DNA of 64,000 nt. Origin: Plantago ovata. Taxonomy: Eukaryota; Streptophyta; Magnoliopsida; Lamiales; Plantaginaceae. The translations under genes and the position numbers were made by a program. Below, piece by piece: positions 24,373-36,574 of the stretch. Every line of letters begins with the position of its first letter. Position 1 is the stretch's first letter. Where the stretch lies: contig CM051456.1 in the NCBI GenBank assembly GCA_028274465.1, forward strand, positions 7,937,545 to 8,001,544. The letters run 5' to 3'. The notes under the pieces are model-generated. The model did not search any database. It was not told the origin of the DNA and saw only the letters and a program-made list of their open reading frames with translations.

Positions 24373-27300
24373 ATGGGGACTATGGAAAATGGGGATGAGC
24401 TGATCACTACTGGCGGCTGTAATGAGGAGGAGAGGATTTATGTGTCTGTGAGGATTAGGCCATTGAATAGTAAGGAAATCTTGAGGAATGATGTCTCTGA
24501 CTGGGATTGCATCAATGACAGGACTATTATTTACAAGAATGTTTCTCTCACTGCATCTGAGAGGTCTATGTATCCCTCTGCATACACATTTGGTAAGAAA
24601 CTCCAAATCTTCCACATTCATCACATGATTATCAATGTACTATGTGACCTACTTTACCTTGTTTAGAATTTTGAGTCCTGTTGTGAAAAATGATGCCTTG
24701 TTAACTGTAGTAGACTGGTTGATTTTTTTATTTTATTATTTTTTATTTTCTGTGTGGGTGTGTGTTCATTTTTTGTTTGAAGAGAATTCTATAGGTAGTT
24801 ACACTCAAATATTGTCTCTTACAAAGATTGGAGGGGGTGACTGCGACTGGGTTTCCATCTTAAAGATCCCGGTGTTGTGATCTAGTTCTGCTTCATTTTT
24901 TTGAATTTTCATGCACAATTTCATATAGTTGAATGAAAAAATCTTGGTACAGCGGTAAGCTTCTCCACAGGTGACCGGAAGGTCAAGGGTTTGAGTCTTT
25001 GAAAACATGGAAATGTAAGGTTAAGGATGCGTAAGATAAGGCCAGGCCCCCTCCCGGTGGTCCGGGCTTTTAAGGGCTTAAGTACTTTAAGTTTGGCTGA
25101 GAGTAGTTTCTTTTGTTATTACTAATATCCTGAGCAGTTTGATGAAATATGGTATGTTTGTTCTGTATTCTGTAGACAGAGTATTTAGGAGCAGTAGCTC
25201 GACGAGAGAAGTGTATGAACAAGGAGCCAAGGATGTGGCTATTTCTGTTGTCAGTGGGTTTAATTGTGAGTATTGTTTTCTATACTCCAATTTCGATTCA
25301 TTTGTTACTCTTCTAATAGAGTTTATGCAAAATTATTGTCAAATCAGCAAGTGTTTTTGCATATGGACAAACTAGTAGTGGAAAGACATATACTATGACT
25401 GGGATTACTGAGTACGCCGTAGCTGACATATATGGGTACATACAGAAGGTAATTGTTTCTGAACTGCGTAAAACTATTTTGGTTTAGTGACAGGTTATTC
25501 TTACTAACTCTAATTTAATCACTGGTTTTCAGCACCCGGAAAGAGAATTTGTTTTGAAGTTCTGTGCCATGGAGATCTATAATGAATCTGTGAGAGACCT
25601 CCTAAGTTTAGACAACACTCCGCTGAGACTTCTAGACGATCCAGAGGTGAATTCTTTTGTCTCAAATCTCAATGTTCATGTTGGTTTTTTAATCATTGCA
25701 TTATCACATTAGAAATTAGATTTTCAAATGAAAGAAACTGATTTTATGTCCTTTTTTGTTTTTTTATAGAGAGGAACCATAGTTGAGAAACTCACAGAGG
25801 AAATTCTGAGGGATTGGGATCACGTACGTGAGCTCCTCGCTGTTTGTGAAGGTATGCAACATTGATTTGTTTGATTCACATGTACACTGGATCCTTGGTG
25901 GACTGGGCATAGATACATGGTCTGCGATTGGAGGATAATATTAAAGATGAAATCAAACATTTTATGTTCAATTTCATATAGCTCTTGTTTAGAGAAATTT
26001 AGATTATGAACGCTGTTCTCAATTATTGCAGCCCAAAGACAGATAGGAGAGACAACCCTCAATGAAGTGAGCTCGAGATCTCACCAGATTATTAGACTGG
26101 TATTGCTATTTCTTAACATTTGACTTATTTCCTAGCAAACAATTAAAAGGATACACATATATGTGTAACTTGTAAAACTGGAAACTTGACTATGCAAACT
26201 GATCTCCATCAGTAAAACATCTTTTATTGCAGACGATTGAGAGCTCCTCCCGTGAGTACTTAGGCAGGGAGAATGCAAATACACTTGCAGCTTCTGTGGT
26301 ATGGAGTTGTAAAATAAACAATTTAGAGTGTTTCATTGTTTCCATAGGTGGTTACATTTTCTTACTGCCTGTAATGTCTTTTGTACACAGAATTTTGTTG
26401 ATTTGGCTGGAAGTGAAAGGGCATCTCAAACACTATCAGCTGGTACGAGGTTAAAAGAAGGGTGTCATATAAATCGCAGTTTGCTCACACTGGGAACTGT
26501 CATTCGCAAACTCAGGTAGTTGATAATATATAATTCTTGTTTCACTAGCTATAAAAGAATTCCAACTTCCATCTTACAGATTATTTCAAAATTTCCCAGC
26601 TACATACATCTGTAAGTTCCATTAACATATTTTTCGACTATCGTGCTAGTTTTGGGAGTTCACTCATAACTCATAAGTAGCTGTCTACCGGCATATCATC
26701 CTAACACTAAGTTTCTGAGTCTGAAGTATAGAAACAACAAACCTATATGTTTAATTCACAAGTAACTTTTCTTTCTTCTAGCATGTGATAATTGACAACA
26801 GTCATGATTTGACTTTGCAATGCAATCCCACTTAGCTGATTCCTTCAAGTGAACTGTGATTTACATGGGTTTGTATGTTCATCGGTATACAATTAAATAC
26901 ACAAACTCCTGCACTCACGTCTTCACCACTTGTATATGTATAACGACTACTGAGCTTGCGAGTGGAATATGCATTCAAACTTCCGTTAAAATTATGTAAA
27001 ATTAAATGTGCACTCAAACTGTAAGATAGTTTACTATTTGGGTTTCATGTTATGCAAACTAGTCAAAATGCTATATATCTGGTATTTGTTCTGCTGGAGC
27101 TTTTATTGTTAACAGATTTTGACTTCTGTTAAATGTACTTCTCATTATCTGAATACAGCAAGGGGAGAAGCGGACACGTTCCTTATAGAGATTCTAAGCT
27201 AACTCGCATTCTGCAAACATCACTTAGTGGAAATGCTAGAACAGCCATCATCTGCACTATGAGCCCTGCCCGCAGCCACGTCGAGCAATCTAGGAACACT

Positions 27301-29711
27301 CTTCTCTTTGCAAGCTGTGCAAAGGAAGTCTCCACAAACGCCCAAGTCAATATTGTCATGTCCGACAAAGCACTGGTAAAGCATTTGCAGAGAGAGCTTG
27401 ACAGGCTAGAGAGCCAGCTAAAAAGCCCTCAGTCAACGGTTGCCCAACCAAATTATTCTGCAATGCTCAGAGAGAAAGATCTTAAAATCGAAAAGGTAAG
27501 ATACTATCATAACTAAGACTTGACCATGTTAGTGAATTCAAATTTCAAAGTCTAGAGGATAAATCACGTAATGGCAAAAGTGGTGATTTCACTCAATTTT
27601 CGCTATGCATGCATAATCCTTCACTTGCTAAAGTTACTTTTACTTTTACTTCAATACTTTTACCATTTGACTAAACTTAGATCGCTTAATGACGTTTATT
27701 TCCTAATGTAGCTTGAGACAGAGATTAAAGAGCTTATTCGGCAACGAGATATCGCTCAAGCTCAAGTCAGAGATATGGCACAGCAAATGTTTGAAGATGA
27801 CACAAGTTCAATGATACGGGTAGACATTCAAGAAACTAAACTTTCATATGCTTCTCTTCTATTGCACACTCATTTTATGTTTGCTTCTTTCTTGAATTTT
27901 TCTCTAGGTAGGGTTGGGGCAGTATCCTCACCTGCGAGTGCAGGCATCACCTATTGATCAAACACCACGACACGAAACATCTACTTTGGCAGATCCTCAG
28001 TCCTTGGATGTTGATACCAGAGCGTTTTCTGATGGACACAGTAGGACCAGTTCAGAAGATCATTTCGCCAAAATTCCCTACTTTAATGAGAAATTTGTGC
28101 CTAGTTATGCATCTCCAAGTGTCTTATTACCCAGTTCTAACTATAGTGATAGTGATTCGTATCGTGGATGGGAGGAGATTGAGAAACAAAGCAATGGAAC
28201 ATCGGATGAAATATGCAGGGTGGTTCGTTGTGTAGAGGTGGAAGAACCGAGAAACCAAAGTGCTACAGAATCTAGCAGTTTAGTTTCTCCACGAAACATT
28301 ACATACCCTGAAGTAAGAGTGCAGTACTCAGAGTCACCATCTCTTTCGCTGAAACACGATAACGAGATGACAGAAGAGACTGGGCGCGTGAGGGTAGATA
28401 TAGAAGATCAGAAATCTGCTTCAACATCGCCTAAAGATGATAGAGGAACAATCTTACCGTCATGTGAGAAAGAGACAGACTTTAGTTCCATCGACTTTCT
28501 TGATATACCATCCTTTGAAAAGCTATCTCTGGCTCGTGATCGAAGCTCTAGATTTTCTAAAAGTAGAAGCTGTAAGGCAAGTATCTTTTTCGACTCAGAA
28601 TCTCCACAATTCAGGATGTCAGAGTACAGTGAGAATACAGTAGATCTTGGTTCAGAAAGAGAAGCAACAAGTTTCAGGAGGAAATTTTTCTCTCCTGTGA
28701 AGTTTGGTGTTGATGAGAAAAGTTTGTCAACCAAAGATTCTGAGTTTACTCCCGATAATGCCCTTGACATTGAGGTTGACAACCCGAATGTTAATAAACT
28801 TTCTATGTCTGAGAATAGTAATGGAATCGTCAATGGGGTAAACGAAACGACAGATCTTCCACCTGAAAAAGAAAGTCTTCACGTTTTATTGGTAAGTGGA
28901 GATTTTTTTTTACTTTCTTTTACGTAGGATAGTTTTGGCTCACCATAGGGCATAGTTCTTACCTAGTCCTCTCTGTATGCAGGAAAGGGATAGTGGACCG
29001 AAGACAATTAATTATCCCAAGAAAAATGTTAAAGATGTCGGACTGGATCCAATTGAAGATGAATGCACAGGTCTTTCGAGCTGGCCTGTGGAATTTAAAA
29101 GGCTTCAGAAAGAAATAATCGAGCTTTGGCATGGTTGCCATATTTCACTAGTACACCGGACCTATTTCTTTCTCTTGTTTCAAGGTGATCCTTCAGATGC
29201 TATATACCTAGAGGTAGAGCTAAGAAGGCTCAAGTTCTTGAAAGATAAGTTTTCTAGGGGTGAGAAGACGGTCGTGAATGGAAACCAAGTAACCTTGGCC
29301 TCTAGGTAATATGTTCATTTCATTGTGAAACGCTGTATATGTATTTATATTCGAGCTTGAACTCTAATGGTGTGATCCTTTGAAAACAGTGAGAGGGTTC
29401 TTCGCCAGGAGAGACGAATGCTGAGCAAGCAGATGAGTAAGAAGCTATCAGACCAAGAAAGAGAGAGCCTGTTCCTGAAATGGGGCATCGGTCTCAACAC
29501 TAAACTTAGAAGGCTGCAGCTTGCTCACCGTTTATGGACTAATGGTCATGATATAAACCACATTAACGACAGTGCATTCCTGGTTGCAAAACTACTTGGT
29601 TTCATCGAACCTGGGAAGGCTCCCGACAAGGAGATGTTTGGCCTAAATTTTACACCAAGAAACTCAGCAAGTACTTACAGTTTTAAACGCAGCCTGATAT
29701 CTCTTTTGTGA
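24373..29711 (+). CDS. KIN7: Kinesin-7 family motor protein (KIN-7) with NACK-type C-terminal domain
   Basis: Thirteen exons join in phase with GT-AG sites: 24373-24592, 25176-25265, 25348-25448, 25533-25646, 25770-25851, 26032-26099, 26233-26298, 26391-26515, 27159-27495, 27712-27819, 27908-28891, 28983-29305, 29390-29711, encoding 979 residues. The motor domain covers about residues 20-345, with P-loop GQTSSGKT (110-117), switch I NEVSSRSH (213-220) and switch II DLAGSE (251-256), all intact. A short coiled-coil neck ([14 protein letters not shown]) follows, then a long Ser/Glu-rich probably disordered region. The C-terminal DUF3490/NACK_C domain follows (about 790-960: [15 protein letters not shown]...[14 protein letters not shown]...[20 protein letters not shown]). 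The family comprises plus-end microtubule motors; NACK1/2 act in phragmoplast MAPK signalling, but the N terminus ([12 protein letters not shown]) looks closer to other KIN-7 members, so the cellular role is open. A SINE sits in intron 1. Confidence 0.93.
24940..25085 (+). mobile_element. Au-like SINE in kinesin intron 1
   Basis: TTGGTACAGCGGTAAGC (box A-like), GGTCAAGGGTTTGAGTC (box B-like), then AAGGTTAAGGATGCGTAAGA and a GGCCCCCTCCCGGTGGTCCGG tract recall the plant Au SINE family (compare GGTAAGGCTGCGTA...GGACCC). It is in the sense orientation of the host gene and does not disturb the splice sites. Confidence 0.65.
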
Positions 29712-30304
29712 TTTGTATCAATACATATCAAGGTACTGTAATACAATTCACTAGCTGTTATTGAGAGTCTGACTTTTGGATAGACGAATGCCTTTTCGTA
29801 TAACTTCTGGATGTAATTTTACTATAGGATTCATGTATATTTTTCAGGAAAGAAAGCCATTGTGTAAAGCTAAGCTAGGATCGCCATTCGCTCCTATGAT
29901 GTACGTATAATAGGAGACGCAGAGTTTGAAGTAACAGAGTTCATCGATCTGCAGTGTATTTCCCTTTTATTTCTTGAAAAGTTGTTCCGGGAGATGGGAG
30001 GGAGATTTGCACCCAATACCTGAAATTGCATTGTTAACCCCAATGTTAGTTAAAACGTTCAAATCCTCCCTCCGCTGGAAATTTCTTCGAGTTGTTACGA
30101 CCAAAAGACTTATAAGGTCAGGCCCTTCATCTTAACAGCTAGCTTATGACACAATCTGCTGTTCTGCTACCCTTTTAGCTTTCATAGATCATATAATTCA
30201 TGTTCTTGCACTTTGGAATGTCACCTAGCAAGTTCTTACTCTATACACTATTGCCTATTTTAGACATTATCATAGTTCCATAAAATTTCATTTTGTTGAG
30301 AAAC
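29712..30304. other. Kinesin 3' region
   Basis: The probable 3' UTR and downstream DNA of the kinesin gene. AT-rich, with no further gene seen. Confidence 0.4.
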
Positions 30305-30785
30305 AGATCAAATGTAACTATCAATGCTCAATCATCCAATCAATAAGTGACAAACTAGTTATTACAATATAATAAAAACTATATACATATATGGTTAACT
30401 TTGAAAATGTGGATGAATATATAGAATTATAGAAAGGCCTACATCTGGTATAAGTCTGTAAAAGTGGTGCTTCTCTTACCCATTTTTGCTTCATGATGAT
30501 CATTACATACACAATCTATTAGCTGATAGCTCACGACTCTGTTATCTGAAGTGTACGGTGCAGTTTGCGTGTTAAGAACAGGCAAGATCGATATTGAAAT
30601 GCAAGCACGCAAGATTGTTACCTCTAATTGCAGTGCGTTCATGAAAGAGTGACGCGTATATAGCACCTTTATGTTTTTCGCAAATTGATCAAGATGCAGA
30701 GAGGATATAGATAAACTTTTAAGGACAGGACAACTGCCTCTATGCTCCATCAGTTAGCTTATGTTAGAAACTAGCTCATGCTATT
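30305..30785 (+). repeat. Duplicated noncoding block upstream of the WAT1 gene, copy 1
   Basis: This resembles 32915-33345 in order and orientation: ATCAAATGTAACT, ACTATATACATAT.TGGTT, TTTTGGCTTCATGATGATCATTA-like, GTGACGCGTA, CTAGCTCATG. It lies about 350 bp upstream of the transporter ATG and may carry promoter sequence. Confidence 0.65.
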
Positions 30786-31134
30786 CGTCCGTGTTATATA
30801 ATATCTGATACAGTTATACGAAAATATTTCCATTAACATGCTTTAAACTAGTAGGTGATGAGATGAGGAAAAAATTCATCTCATGCACATTTGCAGTAAT
30901 AATAATTTTATAAACTTTTTCCATTTACTGCAAGCTGCTCTATCTTTTGAAACTCTATCTAACTACTAGTTTATCTTCTTCTGTATGTGATGTTGGTTTG
31001 GAATACGCATCTTGAAATTATATAACTACTGCGAATGCTAACAGTTAACACCTAACAGATGGAGAGAAAAAGATTGTAATTTCCAAATTCTTCTAATCTT
31101 ACTGTCTCCACTCTGCACTTACCTTCAATTTAAG

Positions 31135-32857
31135 ATGGTTTTCATTAAGACTTACGATGTTAAGCTGGTAATAGCGTTGATACTAGCCCAGTTAGCATCC
31201 GGAGGAGTGAATATATTTTACAAACTTGCGTTTGATAATGGAATGAAGGTTCAAATTTTGGTGTTTTACCGGTTGATCACTGCCACAGTTTTCATTGCTC
31301 CACTTGCTCTACTAATGGAAAGGTGCATTTCACATTTACTATTGATCGATCGACTATGAAATTATTTGTCCATACTTTTGCCATAATAGTATGGATGCAT
31401 TTGCTTCTGCAGGAACAGGCCACAACTGACATGGAAGATAGCTTTCCAAGGTCTCATTTGTGGATTATTGGGGTAAATTTTCCCGGAATCATTTCCTTCT
31501 ATTTTGCGTTCTTGATCAGTTCAATGCTGGTTGGTTTACAAGTACTACAAACTGTTGACGAAATGATGGGAAAAATTTTCGATTGCAGGGGAGCACTAGG
31601 AAGCAATCTATATGCTGAGGCGTTGATGTTAACATCTGCAACATTAGCCACATCCTTGACTAATACCATTCCAGCTCTTACGTTGCTGCTGGCCTCTATC
31701 TGTAGGTACTTATTTCTCTCCAAACACCAAAAATATTTCACTACTACTAATAATCATGCGTAAGTGCTACAAGTGAATCTCAGATGCTAAATGGAAGCTT
31801 TTTGGCACACAGGTTGGAGAGAATAGAGATACGTAGATCATCAGGAAAAGCAAAGGTCGTAGGAACAGCATTAGGCCTTTTTGGAGCAATGATTCTAACA
31901 CTTTACGATGGCAAAACCATCACACTGTGGTCAACAAATATCAATCTTCTTAAGGACCAAAAAGATGCTAACATGCCACATGTGGACCATAATCATTTAC
32001 TTGGCTGCTTATTAACTCTGTTAAGCTGCATTAGTTACGCAGGGTGGTTGGTTGTTCAGGTAGTTTTAGGTTTTCAAAGTGAAATATGTTTTGCTGGATA
32101 ATATCAGGATGAAGCATCAACTTTCTCTCTTGATTATGTACAGACGATAATGTGTCAGGCGTACCCCCAATTTCGAGCAGTGCAGTTATCAATTTTTTTG
32201 GAGCAATCATATCAGGAGTCTATGCCTTGTGTAGACAGCACACTTGGGATGAATGGAAACTTGGCGTCAACATCAGACTTCTATCTGCTACTTATATGGT
32301 AAGTACAAATGTACCGTACTATTACTTTTTTCTTTTCCGATAACCAAAGATTGATTTTCTGTCATTTGTAATGGTTTTGGTTGCAGGGTATTATTGGATC
32401 AGGATTTGTGACAGTAACAATAGCATGGGGAACTAGGGTGAAAGGCCCTTTGTATGTTTCTTCATTTACGCCATTATCTCTCATATTTGTTGCGCTATTA
32501 GGTTCACTTATTCTTGGTGAGAAGTTGAATCTGGGAAGGTAGCTTACTGCTCTTATAAGTTATATACTTCGTTTCTACTCATACAGCAAAAAGAAGCAAG
32601 TATATATGCTGATATACTGATTTTAATTTTAAGCCCGCTTTTCTGTGTTTAGCATGATAGGATCGGTGTTAATCATCGTGGGGCTATACATTGTGATCTG
32701 GGGAAAATCGAAGGATATGGATCCGGAAATGGATGATGACTCAGGCTCCCAAACAAATGGGGAACCTATTCTGGAGATGATATACACTGATTCCATGGTT
32801 GCTCCAACCGGCATAACAAGAGAAGAAAAATCTTCAGAGGCTCTTGAGGGAGTATGA
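31135..32857 (+). CDS. WAT1-related (EamA/DMT, UMAMIT-type) transporter with one apparent frameshift
   Basis: Seven exons: 31135-31322, 31413-31472, 31589-31705, 31813-32059, 32144-32298, 32387-32538, 32653-32857, for about 374 residues. Two EamA halves are visible: N-terminal LILAQLASGGVNIFYKLAFD...VLVFYRL-like segments and LTSATLATSLTNTIPALTLLLA; C-terminal IGSGFVTVTIAWGTRVKGPLYVSSFTPL and LGSLILGEKLNLG. Ten membrane spans are expected. Family members export auxin or amino acids across vacuolar or plasma membranes; the substrate here is unknown. Exon 5 is 155 bp, one short of a phase-0 exon: after AY the frame must shift by one at a C5 run (about 32163) to continue as PPISSSAVINFFGA. This is either a lesion, a sequence error, or bypassed by alternative sites (donor after 32069, acceptor before 32159), which restore the frame. 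All other exons are intact. Confidence 0.85.
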
Positions 32858-32914
32858 GTTGCCCAGTTTTAGAAATTTTGATATTTCTATAAAAGTTCAT
32901 AATTTCGCCCGGCA

Positions 32915-33345
32915 GATCAAATGTAACTTTCCATAATCAAAAAGTGACAAAATAAATAGTAATACAGAGCATTTCTCACCCATCTAATCAGAAGTCAGAA
33001 CTATATACATATCTGGTTTTTTGAAATGTGAATGGATATATAGACAATCCAATTTCCTGTAATAGATTCTTAAGCTGAGAAAAATGGAACTCAATCCATT
33101 TAGTCTTTTTTGGCTTCATTGATCATTAAATACATAACCTATTAGCTCACAACTCTGGTATAAAATGCACTGTGTTCATGTAACAGTGACGCGTAACATT
33201 TAATTTGTATGTGTTTCACAAATAGAGACGTAGAGAGGAATAAAATCTTCTGTGTGGGGTTTATAAGATGAGAAACTTATAAGGACTGTCTCTACATGAT
33301 CATCAGCTAGCTCTGGTTAAAACTAGCTCACGTCATGTCTCTTGG
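32915..33345 (+). repeat. Duplicated noncoding block downstream of the WAT1 gene, copy 2
   Basis: A direct, diverged repeat of 30305-30785. Shared tracts include CAGATCAAATGTAACT and AGTGACGCGTA. What follows is not a second transporter gene. Confidence 0.65.
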
Positions 33346-33859
33346 GGTGCATTTTATAAAATCATATTTTATACAGCTTCATCTCCATTATCGGATTAGA
33401 GACACATATCTCTCTTCCTCCCTGAATCAACCGCACACAGCAGCAATAACAAAATATTTCAGAAAAGACCGGGTTCTGTGAAGATCTCTGCTGGGGAGAT
33501 GTAGACTCTTTTATCTACATACTCCAATATATAGCTCAGAGGAACATGTCGGAGTCATGGGTCTCTTTTACCTCTTAATTGCTGATCATCATCCAGTATC
33601 GAATCCAAACAATGTCACCACCTTACACACTTCAATTGACATAAGAATCTCATTACCCTTTTCAGTTTCTCCTCCATCATAAGATCAAGCAATCAATCAT
33701 TTGAGAATGTATCATCATATATATTAAGGCATGCATGCTAAAATCTTGGCAGTGGCATAATAACCTGTCCTGGTGAAAATATGTGAATTATACAATGACT
33801 CTGACCGGCCTTGTTGGATTCTAATCTTATAACCAGACTGCATGTTTAAGAGCTGTTGA

Positions 33860-34125
33860 ACCAAGATTCATGACTCTGTTTGCTGTTCTAATTATGCAGG
33901 CACATTATAATAATGTTATGATGATAACATCGAATTTGGGATCCTCAGATTTTCCAAGCCAGTTCTGGTACAAGGGCCTACTTTCATGTAGGGGTCAATG
34001 CGTTCCTCCGCAGTGGTTGGTATTTCCCCCCGCCCTTCTTGTGCTGGAGTGTTGCTCTACTAGGAGCTTCAGTCATCTATGTAGCTGCGGCCGTGTTCTA
34101 CCATAGTAGGTCTGGAAGAGAGAAG
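33860..34125 (+). pseudogene. Unidentified coding-like fragment, membrane-protein-like
   Basis: After an acceptor-like TTATGCAG (33898), two overlapping frames read SSDFPSQFWYKGLLSC and then, with a frame change near 33990, VGVNAFLRSGWYF...VALLGASVIYVAAAVFYHSRSGREKWL and a stop. The hydrophobic stretch followed by a basic tail resembles the last helix of a small membrane protein; the DUF1218 family is one weak possibility. No upstream exon with a start was found. Probably a relic. Confidence 0.25.
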
Positions 34126-34656
34126 TGGCTATAAAACAAGAACACCATAGAGTCTTCTTTCAGGTTTTGGCCTTTTGGGTGATCAATATCAATATCTGAG
34201 ATTATTTGTTCATCTGTCTTGGTGCATCTTTGTGGAGTATACAAGTACAATAGTCAATAGTGTGTAACAAGTGGAGAGACATTACAGAAATTATTAAAAG
34301 AATTTCTGCAAATATAATGACGGTTAACACAAGTTATGATGTATGCCAATGAAGCTTAACACTAGTGTCCAATTAATTAATGACCGAACGTTAACGGTAA
34401 TATTCTAAACCCTAGTTTTTTGCACTGAAGTACATGGGGAGGTGACGTGCACAAAATTAATACCATCTCGCTGCATTCATCCATCATAGTCACATACCAC
34501 TTCATAGTATTTCAGGCATCGAACCCGTGACCACTTGGTTACGAAGGTGTCTCAGCTTGACACGATTGCCTACAAACTCGCGCGAGCATAATAGTCCCTA
34601 CTCCCTAGTTATTTATACGGTTATATTAAACTTTTGTCATTGATGATGATACGGTT

Positions 34657-34770
34657 AAATGTTTGTTACCATTTGAGAATATTATCCAAGTTACTCGTCC
34701 TACTAATCATTCTAAATGTTTGTTACCATTTGAGAATATTATCCAAGTTACTCGTCCTACTAATCATTCT
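34657..34770. repeat. Perfect 57-bp tandem duplication
   Basis: A 57-bp unit starting AAATGTTTGTTACCATTTGA is present twice, back to back (34657-34713 and 34714-34770), with no mismatch seen. Being a multiple of three, it makes a repeated peptide in one frame, but that ORF is short and not credible as a gene. Confidence 0.9.
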
Positions 34771-36574
34771 ATTACGGATTAGAACATGGCACCTAATATT
34801 GCATTCACGACCATTGTCTTATTTGATAGTCGAAATCCCAATACTACGAATATATAGCATGCGTAAAATAATTACAAGTAAAGGAACTTAATTCGAGATA
34901 ACACGGTGCAATTATATAATAGTCCCTAGTTAAACTAATCTTAATAGTATTTGATTATGTAATCATTTACACTGTCATGAATCTACACAATAGTAACATG
35001 CCTACATATCAACAATCCATGTCGGACATATCAGATTTTTGAAACACTATAAAGGCCGCTACTTCTAATCAATCACCTTCTCCTCCTGCAATGTAGTCCA
35101 ACAATTATGTCGGCATTCCTATATGAAACTGTTCTCCGCCATATAGGCAATGCGAACTTACAACTTAAACCGTGTTCTCAATTACGGTGATGTGTGTGTG
35201 TGTGTTATTAAATAAGTTTACTTGCATCACTTACGTTAAATTAATGGAGCATCGTTGACTAGGATTTATTTTCATCTGGGTTTACATCCTCAGGATGTAA
35301 TCTGGTCTTTCATGATCACAAGTTTCATTAATTGAATCTAGATGGAAAGCTTGCTACTTTCTGGTGGGAGGCGGATGTGTTGAAGTATAGTGTTACTCAC
35401 TCTGAGCAGCTGGGGTGGGGTGGTATTAAATAAGCTTTGCGGGGATATTTGGTTTCTTGTGAAGACAGGTTATACCGGGTTGTTGTTGGGTTAATCGGAA
35501 GCATAGTTGTAGTTCAAGTATTCACGTTGGGGTTGGGTTTAGGGTTTAGGAGCATGGATTAGACCAAGAACCTGGGAAATTATTCATTTTTCATCAGCCA
35601 GACATCTACTCAGGCTCTCCCGATTAGCGAGAGATCAAAACAAAGTACAATCAACTGCTCATTATTCATTGGGGATCATCATCTCTACTATACATTGGAT
35701 GCTTCGGAATGTAGATATTCGGATCTTTTTACCAGCATCAGGAGTCTCTGCCAAAACTTACTTGTAAATGGATTAAGATATGAGATCTGAACAATGACAT
35801 ATTTAAGATGAGAATAGCTCAAGATGTGTTTAAGCCTTAATGGATGATCCCAACAAAATAGCTCAGGTGCATTGTGGACTTGTGGTAGCGGTTATCCACA
35901 GACCACAGGATACAGTTTGTAGACTGTAGTAAACTAAACCTGGAAAAAGTTGCACATTGCATATTGCAGCAGCAGCAGCAAGCCAGCAGCCAAAACAATC
36001 CTGGAATGCCCAAATTAAGCAAGAAAAAGAACTGCCTCAAAAAGAAAACTAGTTGGAAAATTAGTTGGAAGTGATTGAAAAAAAAGAAGATTGCAATATG
36101 CTTTTTATTTATGATATATACCAACCAAATCGTACGATTTGGTCATGATCATGAATTCATGATTTATGAATTGCAACAAAAGAAACTGTGCAGTCTATCA
36201 AAGCTACACCTTGAACTTTTACAGGGAAATACATTTCACTAGTTGGTTAAAGCACTTCATCAAGTGTCGGAGGGAACTGAGACAGCACCCAGAGAAGAAG
36301 AAAATTGTGGAAAGGAACTTCCTGTCAATCCTTCCTGTCAGAGAGGAAAAGCAATTTCAGGAACACGAACAAAACTAGTGCTGCTACATGATCATACAAA
36401 AACATCATCAAGTGTACGCTTGTGCTTGCTCTATTACCTCTGGATCACTTCAAGGGACACAAGGCGCTCTTTGTTGGCAAGAAATTCATGTCAGGTTGCG
36501 CCAAGTGATTATCATCCTTTAGGAAATACTAGTTAGCTTTTGGACTAATATGCCGGAGTGTATACGATTGTCAC
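34771..36574. other. Intergenic, no gene seen
   Basis: Low-information DNA with a TG microsatellite near 35191-35205 and a (GCA)n stretch near 35968-35985. The last few hundred bases are the probable 3' UTR of CDC20. Confidence 0.4.

Noticed and set aside
34499..34580. tRNA-like segment on the minus strand (GGTCACGGGTTCGATGCC)
   Set aside because: Box B is clear, but no box A at the right distance and no cloverleaf; too weak to list as a SINE or tRNA.
35837..36536. ORFs downstream of CDC20
   Set aside because: No protein similarity recognised; probably 3' UTR and intergenic DNA.
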